DNA of 10,166 bases from Enterobacteriaceae bacterium UBA3516 (GTDB lineage Bacteria; Pseudomonadota; Gammaproteobacteria; Enterobacterales; Enterobacteriaceae). The position numbers and the translations under genes were made by a program. The stretch covers positions 1 through 10,166 of the forward strand of contig DFPL01000180.1 in NCBI GenBank assembly GCA_002377245.1, in the 5' to 3' direction. The notes beneath the pieces are model-generated. The model made no database searches. It saw only the letters and a program-made list of their open reading frames with translations, and was not told the DNA's origin. This document shows, in pieces, positions 7,384 to 10,166 of the stretch (position 1 is the stretch's first letter; every line of letters begins with the position of its first letter).

Positions 7384-8384
7384 CCAAAATGCTGACGTCC
7401 AATGCGGTGAACAAGGTTCCCACCGCAACCCCCTTCTGGCAGCGCGTGCTCTGCTGGGAAGGCTTTTTACTGGCGGTGACGCTGGCCGTGTTCATAGCCA
7501 ACTCGCTGGCCTCGCCCTATTTCCTGAATATCTGGAACCTTTCTGACGCCACCTTCAACTTCACGGAAAAGGCGATCATCGTGCTGCCGATGGCGATGCT
7601 GATTATTGCCCGTGAAATTGACCTGTCGGTGGCGTCCACCATCGCGCTGAGTTCCACGGTGATGGGCTTCTGCGCCGCGGCGGGCCTGGACACGCCGCTG
7701 CTGGTCTGCGTCGGCTTGGGTGTGGGTCTGCTGTGCGGGTTGTTCAATGGCCTGCTGGTGACGCGCTTTAACCTCTCGTCCATCGTCATCACCATCGGCA
7801 CCATGAGCCTGTACCGTGGCATCACCTACATCCTGCTCGGCGATCAGGCGCTTAACGCTTACCCGGACAGCTTTGCCTGGTTCGGTCAGGGCTATGTCTT
7901 TGGGGCACTGTCGTTTGAGTGTGCACTGTTTATTGTTCTCGCCGTCGTATTCGCCTTCCTGCTGCATCGTACCAACTTCGGTCGCCGCACTTACGCCATC
8001 GGCAACAACCCAACGGGCGCGTGGTACTCCGGCATCAATGTGAAGCGCCACAACCTGATCCTGTTTGCCCTGGTGGGGTTAATGGCGGGCCTGGCGTCGG
8101 TATTGCTGACCTCGCGCCTGGGCAGTACCCGCCCGACGATTGCGATGGGCTGGGAACTGGCGGTAGTAACGATGGCGGTGCTGGGTGGGGTCAATATCCT
8201 CGGCGGGTCCGGCAGCATGGTGGGCGTGGTGATTGCCGCCTTCCTGATGGGGCTGGTGACCTTTGGCCTGAGCCTGCTCAACGTGCCGGGCATTGTGATG
8301 TCGATTATCGTCGGCGCGATGCTGATCGTGGTGATTTCACTGCCGATTATCTACCGCCGGATCATGCAGCGCAGGCGCCTTTAA
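7380..8384 (+). CDS. rhaQ: Rhamnose-type sugar ABC transporter permease 2
   Basis: Second inner-membrane permease of the same importer, presumed to pair with the preceding gene product as a heterodimer. It also has 334 residues and is homologous in layout: a hydrophilic N-terminus of about 25 residues, then hydrophobic segments, with REIDLSVASTIALSS (78-92), LFNGLLVTRFNLSS (121-134), ITIGTMSLYRGITYILLG (137-154), GRRTYAIGNNPTGAWYSGIN (201-220), WELAVVTMAVLGGVNILG (258-275) and a basic tail YRRIMQRRRL. The ATG at 7380 overlaps the previous stop by four bases; only weak purine sequence (GGCGGTG) precedes it, so translation probably depends on coupling. ATG 7389 (MLTSNAV) is a possible alternative start. 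Palindromic repeat 3 begins 4 nt after its stop. Fold and family are secure, substrate by context; the symbol is positional. Confidence 0.92.
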   Translation: MTKMLTSNAVNKVPTATPFWQRVLCWEGFLLAVTLAVFIANSLASPYFLNIWNLSDATFNFTEKAIIVLPMAMLIIAREIDLSVASTIALSSTVMGFCAAAGLDTPLLVCVGLGVGLLCGLFNGLLVTRFNLSSIVITIGTMSLYRGITYILLGDQALNAYPDSFAWFGQGYVFGALSFECALFIVLAVVFAFLLHRTNFGRRTYAIGNNPTGAWYSGINVKRHNLILFALVGLMAGLASVLLTSRLGSTRPTIAMGWELAVVTMAVLGGVNILGGSGSMVGVVIAAFLMGLVTFGLSLLNVPGIVMSIIVGAMLIVVISLPIIYRRIMQRRRL

Positions 8385-8388
8385 TTTG

Positions 8389-8597
8389 CCCCTCACCCCT
8401 GCCCTCTCCCCAAAGGGGAGAGGGTGAAAACCGCGCTGAGCCGTTGTTTGGCTCCCGAGCACGGGACCGCACCGGACAGTCCCCTCGCCCCTTTGGAGAG
8501 AGGGTCAAAACCGCGCTGAGCCGTTGTTTGGCTCCCGAGCACGGGGCCGCACCGGACAGTCCCCTCGCCCCTTTGGGGAGAGGGTTAGGGTGAGGGG
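8389..8597 (+). repeat. Compound palindromic intergenic repeat 3 (permease-fucO gap)
   Basis: The longest member of the repeat family here, filling most of the 250-bp gap. Outer arms CCCCTCACCC (8389-8398) and GGGTGAGGGG (8588-8597) are perfect complements about 190 bp apart. Just inside the left arm is a perfect 10-bp hairpin CCCTCTCCCC/GGGGAGAGGG (8402-8411/8415-8424, loop AAA). The remainder is two 80-bp tandem units, listed separately. The right end, with CCCCTTTGGGGAGAGGG (8569-8584) followed by the outer arm, mirrors the left end. No T-run follows a stem. The element ends about 25 nt before the fucO ribosome binding site. An upstream in-frame extension of fucO crosses it but is not credible coding sequence. 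Confidence 0.85.
8421..8580 (+). repeat. 80-bp direct tandem repeat, two copies
   Basis: Unit 1 is 8421-8500 and unit 2 is 8501-8580, aligned without gaps. They differ at only three positions (8426 G versus 8506 C, 8466 A versus 8546 G, 8497 A versus 8577 G), about 96 percent identity. Each unit contains a short stem GAGCC/GGCTC (8438-8442/8450-8454 in unit 1) and an overlapping alternative CCCG/CGGG (8454-8457/8462-8465). The A at 8497 weakens the CCCCTTTGGGGAG stem in unit 1 that is perfect in unit 2. Two copies only, with no spacer/repeat architecture, so not a CRISPR array. Slippage or recombination between repeat-family members is the likely origin. Confidence 0.92.
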
Positions 8598-8634
8598 AAC
8601 TGGATTTCCCAAAATCAATGTTAAGGAGAATATG

Positions 8635-9783
8635 ATGAGCTTTATGTTAGCCCTTCCCAAAATCAGCCTGCATGGCGCAGGTGCTATCGGTGATATGGTC
8701 AAGCTGGTCGCCAACAAACAGTGGGGTAAAGCGCTGATTGTGACCGACGCCCAACTGGTCAAACTCGGCCTGCTGGACAGCCTTTTCGCTGCCCTCGACG
8801 AACATCAGATGTCTTATCACCTGTTTGATGACGTCTTCCCTAATCCGACCGAAGAGCTGGTGCAAAAAGGCTATGCGGCGTACAAAGCTGCAGATTGCGA
8901 TTACGTGATCGCTTTCGGCGGCGGCAGCCCGATCGACACTGCCAAAGCGGTAAAAATCCTCACCGCTAACCCTGGCCCCTCTACTGCATATTCCGGCGTG
9001 GGCAAAGTGACAAATGCGGGCGTGCCGTTGGTCGCCATCAACACCACCGCCGGAACCGCTGCCGAGATGACCAGCAACGCAGTCATCATCGACTCTGCTC
9101 GCCAGGTGAAAGAGGTCATCATCGACCCGAACATCATCCCGGATATTGCCGTTGACGATGCCAGCGTGATGCTGGATATCCCGGCGTCCGTCACCGCCGC
9201 AACCGGGATGGATGCCCTCACCCACGCGGTAGAAGCGTATGTTTCCGTGGGCGCGCATCCGCTGACCGATGCCAACGCGCTGGAAGCCATTCGCCTGATC
9301 AACCTGTGGCTGCCTGAAGCCGTCGACGACGGTCATAACATTGAAGCGCGTGAGCAGATGGCCTTTGGTCAGTACCTGGCGGGCATGGCGTTTAACAGCG
9401 CGGGTCTGGGCCTGGTTCACGCCCTCGCCCACCAGCCGGGCGCAACGCACAACCTGCCGCACGGCGTCTGCAATGCCATCCTGCTGCCAATCATCGAAAA
9501 CTTTAACCGTCCGAATGCCGTTGCCCGCTTTGCCCGCGTGGCGCAGGCGATGGGTGTCGATACTAAAGGGATGAGCGACGAAGCGGCGAGCATGGCGGCG
9601 ATTCAGGCGATTCGCGATCTCAGCGCGCGCGTGGGCATTCCTTCTGGGTTCAGTAAGCTGGGCGTCACCAAAGAAGATATCGAAGGCTGGCTGGACAAAG
9701 CGCTGGCGGACCCCTGCGCACCGTGCAACCCGCGCACCGCCAGCCGTGACGAAGTTCGCGAGCTCTACCTGGAGGCACTATGA
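8635..9783 (+). CDS. fucO: Iron-containing alcohol dehydrogenase, probable lactaldehyde reductase
   Basis: Group III Fe-dependent NAD(H) alcohol dehydrogenase. In this operon it most likely reduces the L-lactaldehyde released by RhaD to L-1,2-propanediol, regenerating NAD under fermentative conditions. The 382 residues match the family length. The dinucleotide-binding motif GGGSPIDTAK is at 95-104 and NTTAGTAAEMT at 136-146. The metal ligands by FucO spacing are Asp193 and His197 (GMDALTHAVEAY), His262 (GLVHALAHQPG) and His276 (NLPHGVCNA). The ATG at 8635 has AAGGAG (8623-8628) at 6-nt spacing; ATG 8632 is too close to it. In detail the sequence (INTTAGTA, HGVCNAILLP, YVSVGAHPLTDA) resembles E. 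coli YiaY as much as FucO, so the symbol is functional shorthand and not a claim of orthology with the fucose-operon gene. Its stop overlaps rhaM as ATGA. Confidence 0.88.
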   Translation: MSFMLALPKISLHGAGAIGDMVKLVANKQWGKALIVTDAQLVKLGLLDSLFAALDEHQMSYHLFDDVFPNPTEELVQKGYAAYKAADCDYVIAFGGGSPIDTAKAVKILTANPGPSTAYSGVGKVTNAGVPLVAINTTAGTAAEMTSNAVIIDSARQVKEVIIDPNIIPDIAVDDASVMLDIPASVTAATGMDALTHAVEAYVSVGAHPLTDANALEAIRLINLWLPEAVDDGHNIEAREQMAFGQYLAGMAFNSAGLGLVHALAHQPGATHNLPHGVCNAILLPIIENFNRPNAVARFARVAQAMGVDTKGMSDEAASMAAIQAIRDLSARVGIPSGFSKLGVTKEDIEGWLDKALADPCAPCNPRTASRDEVRELYLEAL

Positions 9784-10094
9784 TCCGCAAAGCCTTTGTG
9801 ATGCAGGTGAACCCCAATGCACACGAAGAGTATGAACGTCGCCATAACCCCATCTGGCCCGAGCTGGAAGCGGTGCTGAAAGCGCATGGCGCGCACCATT
9901 ACGCCATTTATCTCGATAAAGCCCGTAATCTGCTGTTCGCGACGGTGGAAATTGAGTCCGAAGAGCGCTGGAACGCGGTGGCCAACACCGACGTCTGCCA
10001 GCGCTGGTGGAAACACATGAGTGATGTGATGCCCTCCAACCCGGACAACAGCCCGGTGAGCGCAGAGCTTAACGAAGTGTTTTACCTGGCGTAA
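9780..10094 (+). CDS. rhaM: L-rhamnose mutarotase RhaM
   Basis: Small cytoplasmic enzyme that interconverts the alpha and beta anomers of L-rhamnose, speeding supply of the anomer used by RhaA. It has 104 residues, identical in length to E. coli RhaM (formerly YiiL) and matching it nearly throughout (MIRKAFVMQVNPNAHEEYER, RRHNPIWPELEAVLK, NPDNSPVS). The active-site His22 (RRHNP), Tyr41 (AHHYAIYL) and the Trp76-Trp77 pair (CQRWWKHM) are all in place. The ATG overlaps the dehydrogenase stop by four bases and has GGAGG (9771-9775) four nt upstream, within the end of that gene. It is the last gene of the cluster: a strong hairpin begins at its stop codon. As in E. coli, it lies near the rhaBAD genes, but here six genes, from rhaD to fucO, separate it from rhaA. 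Confidence 0.97.
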   Translation: MIRKAFVMQVNPNAHEEYERRHNPIWPELEAVLKAHGAHHYAIYLDKARNLLFATVEIESEERWNAVANTDVCQRWWKHMSDVMPSNPDNSPVSAELNEVFYLA

Positions 10095-10150
10095 AAACGT
10101 AATAGCTCCCCGCAGGGGGAGCTGAGGACTCCCCTGTGGTATTACGTTTT
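10094..10150 (+). terminator. Intrinsic terminator after rhaM, probably bidirectional, with alternative inner folds
   Basis: Outer arms AAAACGTAATA (10094-10104) and TATTACGTTTT (10140-10150) are perfectly complementary over 11 bp, putting TTTT at the 3' end on both strands. Inside, AGCTCCCC/GGGGAGCT (10104-10111/10116-10123, loop GCAG) forms one hairpin. Alternatively CCGCAGGGG (10110-10118) can pair with CCCCTGTGG (10131-10139), one G-U, extending the outer stem. It begins on the last base of the rhaM stop codon. The symmetric A and T runs suggest it also stops transcription arriving from the far side. The last 16 bases of the window (10151-10166) hold no gene I can identify. Confidence 0.75.
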
Positions 10151-10166
10151 GCAGCGATAACACTGC

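Noticed and set aside
8421..8585. CRISPR array
   Set aside because: Only two contiguous 80-bp units with no spacers, and no cas genes nearby.
8524..8634. N-terminal extension of the fucO product
   Set aside because: The upstream in-frame stretch is repeat sequence; AAGGAG at 8623-8628 points to ATG 8635, which gives the normal family length.

Overview
The window is an L-rhamnose catabolic and uptake cluster from a gamma-proteobacterium of the Enterobacteriaceae. RhaB, RhaA, RhaD and RhaM match the remembered E. coli proteins almost residue for residue, including catalytic positions. The base composition is GC-rich and the gaps carry an ERIC element plus a G/C-rich palindromic repeat family. 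An Enterobacter-like genus (Enterobacter, Lelliottia, Leclercia or similar) is my best guess, but the genus cannot be fixed from sequence reading alone.

Layout, all on the + strand: rhaB (rhamnulokinase, first 37 residues lost at the window edge; 1-1360), rhaA (isomerase; 1357-2616), palindromic repeat 1, rhaD (aldolase; 2733-3563), a small hairpin and an ERIC element, a rhamnose-type periplasmic binding-protein gene broken by an in-frame TAA (3773-4759), repeat 2, a double-domain sugar ABC ATPase (4868-6379), two permeases (6379-7383 and 7380-8384), repeat 3 with an 80-bp tandem duplication, a FucO/YiaY-type lactaldehyde reductase (8635-9783), rhaM (mutarotase; 9780-10094) and a strong bidirectional-looking terminator (10094-10150). 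No gap exceeds 300 bases; the longest is 8385-8634 (250 bp), filled almost entirely by repeat 3.

Functionally the genes cover a complete route. The ABC importer would bring L-rhamnose in and RhaM would interconvert its anomers. RhaA makes rhamnulose, RhaB phosphorylates it, and RhaD splits rhamnulose-1-phosphate into dihydroxyacetone phosphate and L-lactaldehyde. The iron-type dehydrogenase would reduce lactaldehyde to 1,2-propanediol when oxygen is limiting. E. coli instead imports rhamnose with the RhaT proton symporter and borrows FucO from the fucose operon, so this cluster resembles the rhizobial rhaSTPQ type of uptake grafted into an enterobacterial rhaBAD operon.

Two points deserve a second look. 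First, the binding-protein gene has an in-frame stop at 4175-4177 and, just before it, about 70 bp whose residues look unlike the family while both flanks look well conserved. Second, gene junctions fall into two classes: those with overlapping start and stop codons have no repeat, while every spaced junction holds a repeat or hairpin element, which divides the operon into separate translational blocks.
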